Assembly (NCBI RefSeq): GCF_025398175.1
Contig: NZ_CP099734.1
Span: 3,410,001 to 3,474,000 of the forward strand
DNA: 64,000 nucleotides
Direction of reading: 5' to 3'
Source of the DNA: Photobacterium sp. TY1-4
GTDB taxonomy: Bacteria > Pseudomonadota > Gammaproteobacteria > Enterobacterales > Vibrionaceae
In this document: piece after piece, positions 47,464 through 56,437 of the stretch
Position numbering within the stretch: the first letter of the stretch is position 1
Layout of the letters: every line of letters starts with the position of its first letter
Program-made: the position numbers and the translations under genes
Notes under the pieces: generated by a model
What the model was told of the DNA's origin: nothing
Databases searched by the model: none
Seen by the model: the letters and a program-made list of their open reading frames with translations, nothing else

Positions 47464-48372
47464 ATGAACGAACAACAACAGACGCAGCGTGGCGTCGTCC
47501 TGGCCCTGGCAGCCTATACCATGTGGGGCATTGCGCCCATTTATTTCAAAGCCCTGCAACAGGTCAGCCCGCTGGAAATTCTCAGCCACCGGGTGATCTG
47601 GTCCTTTTTCTTCCTCGCCGGCCTGATTGCGTTGGGGAAAAACTGGGGCAAAGTCCGGGCCGTATTGCGCCAACGCAAGACCCTGCTGATGCTGAGTGCC
47701 TCCTCAGTGCTGATTGGCGGCAACTGGCTGATTTTCATCTGGGCGGTCAATCACAACTACATGCTCGATGCCAGCCTCGGCTATTTCATCAATCCTCTGC
47801 TCAATGTACTCCTCGGCATGCTGTTTCTCGGTGAGCGACTGCGACCAATGCAATGGCTGGCCGTGGCTCTCGCGGCCTGCGGCGTGGCGGTGCAGCTGAT
47901 CCAGTTCGGCTCGCTGCCTTGGATTGCCCTGGCGCTGGCCAGCAGCTTCGGGGTGTACGGCCTGGTGCGCAAGAAAGTTAACTTGGATGCCCAGACCGGG
48001 CTCTTCATGGAAACCAGCATCCTGCTGCCGCTGGCCGCCGTCTACGTGCTGGTGTTTGCCGACAGCCCGACCGCGGACTGGACCGCCAATCCGGCCGGTA
48101 CCAACCTGCTGCTGATGGCGGCCGGGATTGTCACCACCCTGCCGCTACTGTGCTTCACCGGTGCCGCGACCAAACTCAAGCTCTCCACCCTGGGCTTTTT
48201 CCAGTATATCGGCCCGAGCCTGATGTTCCTGCTGGCGATTCTGATCTACGGCGAAACCTTCAGCCTCGACAAAGGCTACACCTTCGCCTTTATCTGGGCG
48301 GCGCTGATCCTGTTCAGCTTTGACGGCATCAAAGGCCATCGCCAGGCCAGAAAACAGCTGCGCGCCAGCTAA
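47464..48372 (+). CDS. rarD: RarD, EamA/DMT-family transporter
   Basis: Inner-membrane protein (302 residues) with about ten transmembrane helices in two EamA repeats. The N-terminal RGVVLALAAYTMWGIAPIYFKAL and LIFIWAVNHNYMLDASLGYFINPLLNVLLGMLFLGERL are RarD signatures. The name comes from a chloramphenicol-sensitivity phenotype; the natural substrate is not known. Divergent from recQ across 255 bases in which I see no further gene. Confidence 0.93.
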   Translation: MNEQQQTQRGVVLALAAYTMWGIAPIYFKALQQVSPLEILSHRVIWSFFFLAGLIALGKNWGKVRAVLRQRKTLLMLSASSVLIGGNWLIFIWAVNHNYMLDASLGYFINPLLNVLLGMLFLGERLRPMQWLAVALAACGVAVQLIQFGSLPWIALALASSFGVYGLVRKKVNLDAQTGLFMETSILLPLAAVYVLVFADSPTADWTANPAGTNLLLMAAGIVTTLPLLCFTGAATKLKLSTLGFFQYIGPSLMFLLAILIYGETFSLDKGYTFAFIWAALILFSFDGIKGHRQARKQLRAS

Positions 48373-48402
48373 GCTGCAAAGTGTGTTCCTCGCGGGGTGT
48401 CA

Positions 48403-48435
48403 GTTTTTTACAAGCCCGCCCCGCTGCTTTATGCT
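48403..48435 (+). promoter_or_regulatory. Promoter of the AraC-type regulator with a shared box
   Basis: TTTACA (48407-48412) and TATGCT (48430-48435) with 17-base spacing form a good sigma-70 promoter. The -35 element is embedded in GGGTGTCAGTTTTTTACAAG, which is nearly repeated before the neighbouring LysE gene (49280-49303). Confidence 0.6.
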
Positions 48436-48480
48436 CTACTGAAAGGCTGTCAGCGTACAATCACCCGGGTGAGGTTCAGG

Positions 48481-49269
48481 ATGAACACAGTCAACCACCG
48501 CAAATCCTGCATCGCGGACATCAATCTGATTGATGCCCACTACCAGAGCTTTGCCTTCAAACGCCACTACCACCTCAATTACCACCTCGGGCTGATCACC
48601 GAAGGGGAGCAGGAATATCATTTCCACGGCGCCCGCTACCTGGCCGGCGCCGGGCAGATGGTGATGATGCCACCGGATGAAATCCATGACGGCCAGCCGC
48701 ATGCGCGTGGTTATAAAGTCAAAGTATTCAGCATCACCCCGGACTGGCTCGATCACCAGGCGTATGAATTGGCCGGTCCGCAGCAGATCCATTTTCCGCG
48801 CAACCTGATCACCGACCCGCAATTGTTTCGCCAACTGAGCCAGCTGCACGACCAGCTCAGCAATCCGCACTTCCCGCAACTCGCCAAAGAAAGCATGCCG
48901 CTGGAATTCTTCTCCCGCCTGCTCAGCCGTTACGGCCAGCTCCGCCCCAATGCGGTCGCCGCCCTGGGCAGTAAAGATCTGCATCAGTTGCGGGATTACC
49001 TGATGGCCCACCTGGATCAGAAAATCAGCTTAGAGACGCTGGCCCGGCTGTGCGATCTCAGTCCGTCCCAACTGCTGCGCCAGTTTAAAAAGGCGACCGG
49101 CATGACCCCGTATGCCTGGCTGGCCCGGCTGCGGCTGGAACATGCCATGGCCCTGCTCAAGGCCGGCTACAGCAGTACCGATGTCGCCTACCACGTCGGG
49201 TTTTACGATCAGGCCCACTTTACCCGCACCTTCAAGCAAACCTTCGGCGTCGCCCCGTCCGGGATCTGA
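48481..49269 (+). CDS. AraC-family transcriptional regulator
   Basis: Regulator of 262 residues: N-terminal cupin-type sensor domain (about 15-110, HYHLNYHLGLITEGEQEYHF) and C-terminal double helix-turn-helix (about 165-262, with LETLARLCDLSPSQLLRQFKKATGMTP and the closing DVAYHVGFYDQAHFTRTFKQTFGVAPSGI). The start at 48481 has GAGG six bases upstream; an earlier in-frame ATG would precede the predicted promoter and is rejected. The next gene is a LysE exporter; AraC/LysE pairs usually form a sensor and export unit for an amino acid or related compound. The ligand is unknown. Confidence 0.92.
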   Translation: MNTVNHRKSCIADINLIDAHYQSFAFKRHYHLNYHLGLITEGEQEYHFHGARYLAGAGQMVMMPPDEIHDGQPHARGYKVKVFSITPDWLDHQAYELAGPQQIHFPRNLITDPQLFRQLSQLHDQLSNPHFPQLAKESMPLEFFSRLLSRYGQLRPNAVAALGSKDLHQLRDYLMAHLDQKISLETLARLCDLSPSQLLRQFKKATGMTPYAWLARLRLEHAMALLKAGYSSTDVAYHVGFYDQAHFTRTFKQTFGVAPSGI

Positions 49270-49279
49270 AGCTTTGTGC

Positions 49280-49303
49280 GGTGGGTGTGAATTTTTTACA
49301 AGC
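49280..49303 (+). promoter_or_regulatory. Shared box upstream of the LysE gene
   Basis: GTGGGTGTGAATTTTTTACA, then AGC, matches the box before the AraC gene at 19 of 23 positions. Here the spacing from TTTACA to the next -10-like element (CATGCT, 49323-49328) is 22 bases, too long for strong basal use, which would suit activator dependence. Confidence 0.5.
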
Positions 49304-49360
49304 GCCCGCTGGTGAGCCCGGGCATGCTATGACGATAGTTATCAGTCGCGGAAACACAGC

Positions 49361-50017
49361 ATGAACGAAGTCCACACCCTCATGACCCTTTTAACCGTCC
49401 ACTTTATTGCCCTGATGAGCCCGGGGCCGGATTTTGCCCTGGTGGTGCAAAATGCCGGACGCTACGGCCGCCAGGTCGGGGTCAGCATCGCGCTCGGCCT
49501 GTCGCTGGGGATCCTGCTGCACTCGATCCTCAGCCTGACCGGCACCAGCCTGCTGATCCGCGAGCAGCCGACCCTGTTTGCCCTGTTGCAAGGTGCCGGT
49601 GGGGCCTACCTGTTGTGGCTTGGCCTCGGAGCGGCCCGCAGCGCCTGGTCGACACTGCGCCGGACCAACGCCCCGGACAGTGACGGCGCCCCCGAGCCGG
49701 TCGCCGCCATCGGCAACATCAAACAGGCACTGGCCAAAGGCTTTGCCACCAATATCCTCAATCCCAAGGCGCTGGTGTTTTTCCTCAGCCTGCTGTCGAC
49801 CCTGATCCCGGCCGGGATGTCGACGTCCGGCAAAATCACTGCTATCAGCCTGCTGTGGCTGATCTCCTTCCTGTGGTTTGCCCTGCTCGCCTGGCTGCTG
49901 ACCGGTCAGCGGGTACAGCAAACCGTGCGCCGATGGACCCCTTACGTCGATGCCCTGTGCGGCCTGATCTTTCTGGTGATTGGCGCCATCATCCTGGTGC
50001 GGCTGCTGCCGCTGTAG
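49361..50017 (+). CDS. LysE/RhtB-family exporter
   Basis: Inner-membrane exporter (218 residues) with about six helices. The N-terminal FIALMSPGPDFALVVQNAGRYGRQVGVSIALGLSLG and GFATNILNPKALVFFLSLLS are LysE/RhtB hallmarks. Members export amino acids such as threonine, homoserine, lysine or arginine; the exact substrate is not predictable. It is likely controlled by the preceding AraC regulator, given the shared upstream box. Confidence 0.92.
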   Translation: MNEVHTLMTLLTVHFIALMSPGPDFALVVQNAGRYGRQVGVSIALGLSLGILLHSILSLTGTSLLIREQPTLFALLQGAGGAYLLWLGLGAARSAWSTLRRTNAPDSDGAPEPVAAIGNIKQALAKGFATNILNPKALVFFLSLLSTLIPAGMSTSGKITAISLLWLISFLWFALLAWLLTGQRVQQTVRRWTPYVDALCGLIFLVIGAIILVRLLPL

Positions 50018-50136
50018 GCCACTCAGCCGGCCGGAAGGAATGTTTGATAATGAGCACAGAAAAATGCTCATGAATTAGACAGTTACCCATTCTGCTCGTA
50101 GTCTGAATGAATATTCAAGGACAAGAGGAACACGCC

Positions 50137-51918
50137 ATGGAATGGAACAAACGCCCCCTGGCTATACTACTGGCTGCCAGCCTGCTGAGCCCGCTCGCCC
50201 AGGCCAAAGAGCCACAAAGCAACCCGAGCAGCGGGCAGAGCACGGATCAGGTTGCCCCGGAAACCAGTACCGGCCGGAACCAACAGCAACTGATCACCGG
50301 CAGCGAGTGGATGATTGCCACTGCCAATCCCTATGCCAGCCAGGCCGGGGCCGAAATCCTCAAGCAAGGCGGCAATGCCATTGATGCCATGGTCGCCACC
50401 CAACTGGTGCTGGGCCTGACCGAACCGCAATCCTCCGGGATCGGCGGCGGGGCATTTCTGGTCTACTGGGATGCCAAGCAGGAAAATCTGACCACCTTTG
50501 ACGGCCGGGAAACCGCGCCGCTGGCCGTGACGCCACGGCTGTTCCAAGATAAAGACGGCAAGCCGCTGGCCTTCTATGACGCAGTCGTCGGCGGCCGATC
50601 CGTCGGCACCCCCGGCACGGTCAAGCTGATGTGGCACACCCACCAGAAGCTCGGCAAGCTGCCGTGGCGGGATCTGTTCCACCCCGCCATCAAGCTGGCG
50701 AAAAACGGTTTCACCGTCAGCCCGCGCCTGGCGCAGCTGATTGATCAGGACCGCGAACGCCTGCAACGCTGGCCCAGCACGAAAGCCTATTTCTTCCATG
50801 AAAACGGCAAGCCGCTGCAAGCCGGGGAAACCCTGACCAACCCGGCCTATGCCGATACCCTGCGCCGGATTGCCGAGCAGGGCGCCAGCGCGTTTTACAA
50901 CGGCGACATTGCCAAAGATATTGTCAACACCGTGCGCAATGCCGAGGGCAACCCGGGCGTGCTCAGTGTAATGGATCTGGCCACCTACCGGGTCAAAGAG
51001 CGCAAACCGGTCTGCGCCCCGTATCGCCAGTACCAGATCTGCGGCATGGGACCACCCAGCTCCGGTGCCCTGACCTTAGGCCAGATCCTCGGCATGCTCA
51101 GCCACTATCCGCTTGAAAACATGGGTCCGGACGATGTCCACAGCTGGCGCCTGCTCGGCGATGCCTCGCGGCTGGCCTTTGCCGACCGCGGCCAGTACAT
51201 GGCCGACAGCGATTATGTGCCGATGCCGACCCTGGGCTTGCTGGCGCAGGACTACCTAGAGCAGCGCGCCACCCTGCTCAAAGGCGACAAGGCGCTGGCC
51301 AGTGTAGCACCGGGCCAACCCGCCTGGACCCACGCCATGCGCTATGCCCCGGATGAATCGATCGAGTTGCCGTCCACCAGCCATTTCGCCATCGTCGATC
51401 GCGACCGCAATGTGGTCTCCATCACCACCACCATCGAAAACGGCTTTGGCTCGCGACTGATGGTGCGCGGCTTTTTGCTCAACAACGAGCTGACCGATTT
51501 CTCGTTCCGCAGCCACAGTGACGGCCAACCGATCGCCAACCGGATCGAGCCCGGCAAGCGGCCGCGCTCGTCTATGGCCCCGACCATCGTGATGAAAGAT
51601 AACCAGCCGCTGCTGGCCATCGGCTCACCGGGCGGCAGCCAGATCATCGGCTATGTCGCCAAAACTCTGGTCGGCCATCTGGACTGGAACCTGGATCTGC
51701 AACAGGCGATCAACCTGCCGAACATGAACAACCGCTTCGGCGCGTTTGAGCTCGAGCAAGGCACCGACGCCGAGCAGTGGGCACCGAAACTGGAGCAACT
51801 GGGCTTCAAAACCCAAATCAAGGATCTCAACTCCGGGGTCCAGGCGATCCGGATTGACGGCAAACGCCTGAGCGGGGCCGCCGATCCCCGCCGAGAAGGA
51901 GAGGTGCTGGCCCAGTAA
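50137..51918 (+). CDS. ggt: Gamma-glutamyltranspeptidase precursor
   Basis: Periplasmic enzyme (593 residues) that removes or transfers the gamma-glutamyl group of glutathione. Signal peptide RPLAILLAASLLSPLAQA after the ATG at 50137 (GAGGA upstream). Autocatalytic cleavage is expected before the Thr of TSHFAIVDRD, which becomes the nucleophile of the small subunit. Other signatures: SSGIGGGAFLVYWD, FDGRETAP, LLNNELTDFS and the oxyanion region GSPGGSQI. Complete. It is followed by a complex terminator shared with convergent uvrD. Confidence 0.96.
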   Translation: MEWNKRPLAILLAASLLSPLAQAKEPQSNPSSGQSTDQVAPETSTGRNQQQLITGSEWMIATANPYASQAGAEILKQGGNAIDAMVATQLVLGLTEPQSSGIGGGAFLVYWDAKQENLTTFDGRETAPLAVTPRLFQDKDGKPLAFYDAVVGGRSVGTPGTVKLMWHTHQKLGKLPWRDLFHPAIKLAKNGFTVSPRLAQLIDQDRERLQRWPSTKAYFFHENGKPLQAGETLTNPAYADTLRRIAEQGASAFYNGDIAKDIVNTVRNAEGNPGVLSVMDLATYRVKERKPVCAPYRQYQICGMGPPSSGALTLGQILGMLSHYPLENMGPDDVHSWRLLGDASRLAFADRGQYMADSDYVPMPTLGLLAQDYLEQRATLLKGDKALASVAPGQPAWTHAMRYAPDESIELPSTSHFAIVDRDRNVVSITTTIENGFGSRLMVRGFLLNNELTDFSFRSHSDGQPIANRIEPGKRPRSSMAPTIVMKDNQPLLAIGSPGGSQIIGYVAKTLVGHLDWNLDLQQAINLPNMNNRFGAFELEQGTDAEQWAPKLEQLGFKTQIKDLNSGVQAIRIDGKRLSGAADPRREGEVLAQ

Positions 51919-51947
51919 GCCACACGCCTTCCACGTCTCCGGCCCAA

Positions 51948-51996
51948 CAAAAAGCCCGCAGACTTTTCGTCTACGGGCTTTAGTCTGCGGGCTTTT
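51948..51996. terminator. Bidirectional nested terminator between ggt and uvrD
   Basis: AAAAGCCCGCAGACT can pair either with the nearby imperfect copy GTCTACGGGCTTT or, over 15 perfect base pairs, with the second copy AGTCTGCGGGCTTTT. A-tract on one side and T-tract on the other serve both strands. The two hairpins exclude each other. Confidence 0.88.
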
Positions 51997-52052
51997 CATT
52001 GGCGGAACGCGATGTCAGCACAACGCCGAAGTCACACAACGACGCTGGGGGC

Positions 52053-54224
52053 TTACATCGGCTCCAGCTTGGCGTACTGGGTCACCAGCCACTTGATCCC
52101 TTCACCGTTGAAGGCAACCTGAACCCGGCTCTGGGCACCACTGCCTTCAAAATTGATGATGGTCCCTTCACCGAATTTCGGGTGCATTACCCGCTGACCG
52201 AGGTTAAACCCGGTCTGGTTGAAGTTGTCATTCACCTGAGTCTGGCTGAAACGACCGCTGCTGGCCGGACGCGAGACCTGGGCCTTCATCCGCACTTCTT
52301 CGACAAACTCAGACGGGATCTCGCGAATAAAGCGCGATGGCTTGTGGAAGTTGTCCTTGCCGTACAGCCGACGCATTTCCGCGTAAGTGATGTAGAGTTT
52401 CTGCATCGCCCGGGTCATGCCGACGTAGCACAACCGGCGCTCTTCTTCGAGACGGCCCACTTCCTCGCTGGTGCGGGCGCTCGGGAACATGCCTTCTTCC
52501 ACCCCGACCATAAACACCACCGGGAACTCCAGCCCCTTGGCACTGTGCATGGTCATCAGCTGGACCGCATCTTCAAATTCATCGGCCTGACCTTCGCCGG
52601 CTTCCAGCGCCGCATGGGACAGGAACGCCGCCAGCGGTGACAGATCTTCGGCTTCTTCCGGCACTTCATACTGACGGGTTGCCGTCACCAGCTCTTCTAG
52701 GTTTTCGATCCGCGCTTGGGCCTTCTCGCCTTTTTCCTGCTCGTACATGGCGCGCAGACCCGAGTTGCGGATCACCTCATCAGTCTGCTGGAACAGCGGC
52801 AGCTCGCAGGTATCATCTTCCAGCGCATTGACCAGTTCGATAAACCGGCGCAGGGCGTTAGCAGCCCGGCCGGCCAGCACCTGCTCATCGAGCAGGGCAA
52901 CACTGGCCTGCCACAAAGTTGCGCCGCGATCGCGCGCCGCCATCCGGATAGTGTCCAAGGTGCGATCGCCGATCCCACGGGTTGGCGTATTCACCACCCG
53001 CTCAAACGAAGCATCATCGTTACGGTTGGACAGCAGGCGCAGATACGCCAGTGCATCTTTGACTTCCTGACGTTCGAAGAAACGCATTCCGCCGTAAATC
53101 CGGTACGGCAGACCTTCCTGGATCAGGGCTTCTTCCAGCACCCGCGACTGGGCGTTGCTGCGATACAGCAGCGCGGTGTCGTTCAGGGTGCCGCCCTGAT
53201 CGCGCCACGCCTTAATCTTGCCGACGGCAAAGCGGGCTTCATCCAGCTCGTTAAATGCCGAGTACAGGGAGATCAGCTCGCCTTCCGCCCCTTCGGTCCA
53301 CAACCGCTTGCCCATCCGCTCATTGTTATGGGCAATCAGTTCATTGGCCGCGTTCAGAATATTGCCGGTCGAACGGTAGTTCTGCTCGAGGAAGATGGTC
53401 GAGGCATTGTGGAAATCACGCAAAAAACGCTGGATATTTTCCACCTGAGCACCCCGCCAGCCGTAAATCGACTGGTCGTCATCGCCAACAATCATCACAT
53501 GGCAGTCCGGGCCGGCCATCAGCCGCAGCCAGGCAAACTGGATGTTGTTGGTATCCTGGAACTCGTCCACCAGAATTTGCTTGAAGCGGGCCTGGTAATG
53601 TTCGCGGATATGTTTGTTGTCCCGCAGCAGCTCAAACGAACGCAACAGCAGCTCGGCAAAATCGACCAACCCGGCCCGATCGCAGGCTTCCTGGTAGGCA
53701 CGGTAAAGCTGCAACCAGACTTGCTCAACCGGATCGTTGAAGGTTTCGATATGGTTCGGGCGCAGCCCTTCGTCTTTCTTGCCGTTGATATACCAGGCCG
53801 CCTGGCGGGCGGGCCACTGTTTCTCATCCAGGTTCTGGGCCTTGATCAGGCGGCGCAGCAGGCGCATCTGATCGTCCGAGTCGAGAATATTGAAATCTTC
53901 CGGCAGGCGGGCATCGAGGTAGTGGGCGCGCAGCATGCGATGACACAGGCCGTGGAAAGTGCCGTTCCACATCCCGGCGCAGGAGCCCTGCATCAGGGCA
54001 TTGATCCGGCCGCGCATTTCAGCCGCCGCCTTGTTGGTAAAGGTCACCGACATAATGCCGTACGGTGATGCCTGTTCAATCTGCAACAACCAAGCGATTC
54101 GATGGACCAGCACCCGGGTCTTACCACTACCCGCCCCCGCCAGCACCAGGTGATTCCCCAGCGGCGCAGCCACCGCCTCGCGTTGCTTGTCATTCAGGCC
54201 ATCTAACAGGAGTGAAGCGTCCAT
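52053..54224 (-). CDS. uvrD: UvrD, DNA helicase II
   Basis: Superfamily 1 3'-5' helicase (723 residues) for nucleotide excision and mismatch repair. Motif I LAGAGSGKTRVL (about 28-39), Ia TFTNKAAAEM, II VDEFQDTN, III GDDDQSIYGWRGA, V TMHSAKGLEFPVVF, VI YVGMTRA. The C-terminal tail ends in a Tudor-like segment (LGQRVMHPKFGEGTIINFEG) that contacts RNA polymerase in Escherichia coli. The second of two adjacent ATGs is preferred from the spacing to AGG. Diverges from the bufferin operon. Confidence 0.97.
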   Translation of the reverse strand: MDASLLLDGLNDKQREAVAAPLGNHLVLAGAGSGKTRVLVHRIAWLLQIEQASPYGIMSVTFTNKAAAEMRGRINALMQGSCAGMWNGTFHGLCHRMLRAHYLDARLPEDFNILDSDDQMRLLRRLIKAQNLDEKQWPARQAAWYINGKKDEGLRPNHIETFNDPVEQVWLQLYRAYQEACDRAGLVDFAELLLRSFELLRDNKHIREHYQARFKQILVDEFQDTNNIQFAWLRLMAGPDCHVMIVGDDDQSIYGWRGAQVENIQRFLRDFHNASTIFLEQNYRSTGNILNAANELIAHNNERMGKRLWTEGAEGELISLYSAFNELDEARFAVGKIKAWRDQGGTLNDTALLYRSNAQSRVLEEALIQEGLPYRIYGGMRFFERQEVKDALAYLRLLSNRNDDASFERVVNTPTRGIGDRTLDTIRMAARDRGATLWQASVALLDEQVLAGRAANALRRFIELVNALEDDTCELPLFQQTDEVIRNSGLRAMYEQEKGEKAQARIENLEELVTATRQYEVPEEAEDLSPLAAFLSHAALEAGEGQADEFEDAVQLMTMHSAKGLEFPVVFMVGVEEGMFPSARTSEEVGRLEEERRLCYVGMTRAMQKLYITYAEMRRLYGKDNFHKPSRFIREIPSEFVEEVRMKAQVSRPASSGRFSQTQVNDNFNQTGFNLGQRVMHPKFGEGTIINFEGSGAQSRVQVAFNGEGIKWLVTQYAKLEPM

Positions 54225-54547
54225 CATTACCTACTGGTTATTTATACACTGGCGACGATTATAACAGCTCCACTTGAGAATGCCTTATCGAACTTCGCCC
54301 CGCCCTTGCGAGGAGAAATACCAGACCGCTCACGCGTTGATAGCGCCGTTTCAAGTCACTGTCCCGGCTCCCTTTTGTTCTATGCTTGAAACGACGACAT
54401 GTTGCGGAAACGATCAGTGAGTTAAAAAAGTGTGAAAGAAATCTCAGCCCGGCCCTTTCTAATCACACGAGAGCATCATCCATGCCATCACCGTGCGTCG
54501 CCCACACGCGATGCCACCGCAACCATCCGTATTGAAGAGGATATCTC
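54225..54547. promoter_or_regulatory. Divergent region uvrD / bufferin operon
   Basis: About 320 bases. I see no gene. Likely promoters of uvrD (leftward) and of the RiPP operon (rightward). GGAAAC near 54405 and TTCTAATC near 54456 resemble parts of an extracytoplasmic-sigma promoter but are too far apart to pair, so no promoter is assigned. I did not identify a LexA box for uvrD. Confidence 0.45.
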
Positions 54548-54820
54548 ATGAAAAAATCGACCAACCTCGCCCTCGCCACGGCTGTGACCGGCCTGCTTGC
54601 CCTGGCAGGAACCGCGGCCACCACAACCACCGCCGTCGCCGCCGATGCCAAAGAAAAATGCTACGGCGTTGCCAAGGCCGGGAAGAATGACTGCGCCACC
54701 AAGACCAGCTCCTGCGCCGGGACCGCCAAAGTCGACGGGGCCACAGACGCCTTCATCATGGTGCCGAAAGGCCTGTGTGATCGGCTGGCCGGCGGCTCAA
54801 CAACCCCGAAATCGAGCTAA
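54548..54820 (+). CDS. DUF2282 bufferin-type precursor peptide (BufA1-like)
   Basis: Precursor of 90 residues: signal peptide (1 to about 31, cleaved near AVA/AD), then a short domain with four cysteines, Cys38, Cys49, Cys56 and Cys77, in the DUF2282 frame [27 protein letters not shown]. In characterised bufferins, Cys residues of such peptides are turned into thiooxazole-type groups by a DUF692 enzyme and the product binds copper in the periplasm. The canonical His before the third Cys (HSC) is Ser here. The ribosome site is GAGGA, and the stop overlaps the start of the DUF692 gene (TAATG). Confidence 0.9.
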   Translation: MKKSTNLALATAVTGLLALAGTAATTTTAVAADAKEKCYGVAKAGKNDCATKTSSCAGTAKVDGATDAFIMVPKGLCDRLAGGSTTPKSS

Positions 54821-55677
54821 TGCGTCCGGCTGACACGCAATTGGTGGGGGTGGGTCTACGGCCCCCCCACCTGACCGAATTCTGCGACCAGCAACCGGCG
54901 ATCGGCTGGCTGGAGATCCACAGCGAGAATTACTTTCTCCCGACCTCTGCCGCCCGGCAGCAATTGCGGCAAATTGCCGAGCACTACCCGATCAGCTGCC
55001 ACGGCATCGGCCTGTCCCTCGGCTCCGCCGACCCGCTGGATCGGGCGCACCTGAGCCAGCTCAGGCACCTGGTGGATGAGATCAACCCGATAGCAGTGTC
55101 CGAGCACCTCAGCTGGAGTTCCATCAACGGACAATTTTTCAATGACTTGCTGCCCATGCCGTATACCGAATCAGCCCTGCGCCACTTTTGCGACAAAGTC
55201 GGACAGGTCCAGGACGCCCTCGGCCGCCAAATCCTGATCGAGAATCCGTCAAGCTACCTGCAGTTTGCCCATGCCGAGATGCCCGAGTGGGAATTTCTCC
55301 ACCAGGTGCAGCAGCACAGCGGCTGTGGGCTGCTGCTCGATCTCAACAACATCTATGTCAGCGGGTTTAACCACGACTTTGACTGCCAGACCTATCTGGC
55401 CGCGCTGGATGCCTCAACGGTGAAAGAAATTCACCTGGCCGGCTTCACTGTCAAACAACTCGAGGCCGGGGAGATCTGGATCGACACCCACAGCAAGCCG
55501 GTCAGCGAGCCGGTCTGGCAGCTCTACCGCGACTGGCTCCGCCAGCACGGCCCCGTGCCGACCCTGATCGAATGGGACCAGGACATTCCCGCACTGCCGG
55601 TGTTGCTGGCAGAAGCCGACAAAGCCCGAAATATTCTGCGCCAGGAGGCCCCGCATGGCCGCTTCGTCACCCCCTGA
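54820..55677 (+). CDS. DUF692 multinuclear iron oxidase (MNIO), BufB-like
   Basis: Modifying enzyme of the operon, 285 residues, TIM-barrel fold with two or three irons that oxidises peptide Cys residues. Likely ligands: His61 (SCHGIGLSLG), Glu95/His96 (SEHLSW), Glu141 and Asn142 (LIENPSSY), Asp174 and Asn176/177 (LLLDLNNIYV), His205 (EIHLAG), Asp222/His224 (DTHSKP) and Glu251 (IEWDQDIP). All are at the usual places, so it should be active. Overlaps both neighbours (TAATG with the precursor; 23 bases with the partner gene). Confidence 0.93.
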   Translation: MRPADTQLVGVGLRPPHLTEFCDQQPAIGWLEIHSENYFLPTSAARQQLRQIAEHYPISCHGIGLSLGSADPLDRAHLSQLRHLVDEINPIAVSEHLSWSSINGQFFNDLLPMPYTESALRHFCDKVGQVQDALGRQILIENPSSYLQFAHAEMPEWEFLHQVQQHSGCGLLLDLNNIYVSGFNHDFDCQTYLAALDASTVKEIHLAGFTVKQLEAGEIWIDTHSKPVSEPVWQLYRDWLRQHGPVPTLIEWDQDIPALPVLLAEADKARNILRQEAPHGRFVTP

Positions 55678-56437
55678 TCTCCAGCAATTGCAGCAGGAAT
55701 TTGCCGCCGCCCTGCACTACCAGCCCAGCCCGGTGGCTGCGCAAGTAGAAAACGGTGCCCTGAGCGCCGAGCAGCGACTCCAGATCTACCGCAATCACTT
55801 TATTCTCAGCCTGTCCGAGGTGCTGGAAGCTGTTTATCCGGCCGTCCAAGCCGTCATCGGCGAGACCTGTTTTGCCCAGTTGGCCCGCCAGCATGTGCTG
55901 CGCCAGCCGTTGCAGCACGGCGATGTCAGTTGCTATGGTGACAGACTCGAAGACATCATTGCCGGATATCCGGAGTTAACCGACGCCGTCCCCTATCTGG
56001 CGGCGCTGGCCCGCCTGGAGTGGCAGGTTGACCGCGCCGGGCACGCCCCGGCTTCACATCACACATTTCCGTTTGCCAAGTTACAACAACTCACCACCGG
56101 CAATACGGCCGATTTCTCCCGGTTACAACTCACCGTGCCCGAAGCCACCAACTGCCTGGATACCGACTACCCCGTAGCCACCCTGTGGCAGATGATCACC
56201 CATAACCAGATCGAGACCATCGACCTGGATCAGGCTCAATCGGTGGTGATCCAGCATCGCCCGGATCACATCGCCGTGATCCCAACCAACCGGGCCGGCA
56301 CCGCCCTGATCCGCCTCAGCCAGCGCGGCGAGACGCTAGGCCGGGCATCCGAGGCCATGCTGGCCGAACTGGGCGAATTGGTCCGGCAACAAATTTTTTC
56401 TGATGTTCAGGTTGTGCCACAGGGAGATGCTTTATGA
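55655..56437 (+). CDS. DUF2063 partner protein (BufC-like)
   Basis: Protein of 260 residues. The N-terminal DUF2063 domain (about 8-100: LQQEFAAALHY, then RLQIYRNHFILSLSEVLEAVYPAVQAVIGE) is thought to bring the precursor peptide to the DUF692 enzyme; the C-terminal half is a less conserved domain. Overlaps the end of the DUF692 gene by 23 bases, and its own end overlaps the DoxX gene by four bases, so the four genes are one operon. Confidence 0.9.
   Translation: MAASSPPDLQQLQQEFAAALHYQPSPVAAQVENGALSAEQRLQIYRNHFILSLSEVLEAVYPAVQAVIGETCFAQLARQHVLRQPLQHGDVSCYGDRLEDIIAGYPELTDAVPYLAALARLEWQVDRAGHAPASHHTFPFAKLQQLTTGNTADFSRLQLTVPEATNCLDTDYPVATLWQMITHNQIETIDLDQAQSVVIQHRPDHIAVIPTNRAGTALIRLSQRGETLGRASEAMLAELGELVRQQIFSDVQVVPQGDAL

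Noticed and set aside
54400..54460. Extracytoplasmic-sigma promoter of the bufferin operon
   Set aside because: Possible -35 (GGAAAC) and -10 (TCTAA) elements are about 50 bases apart, too far to work together.
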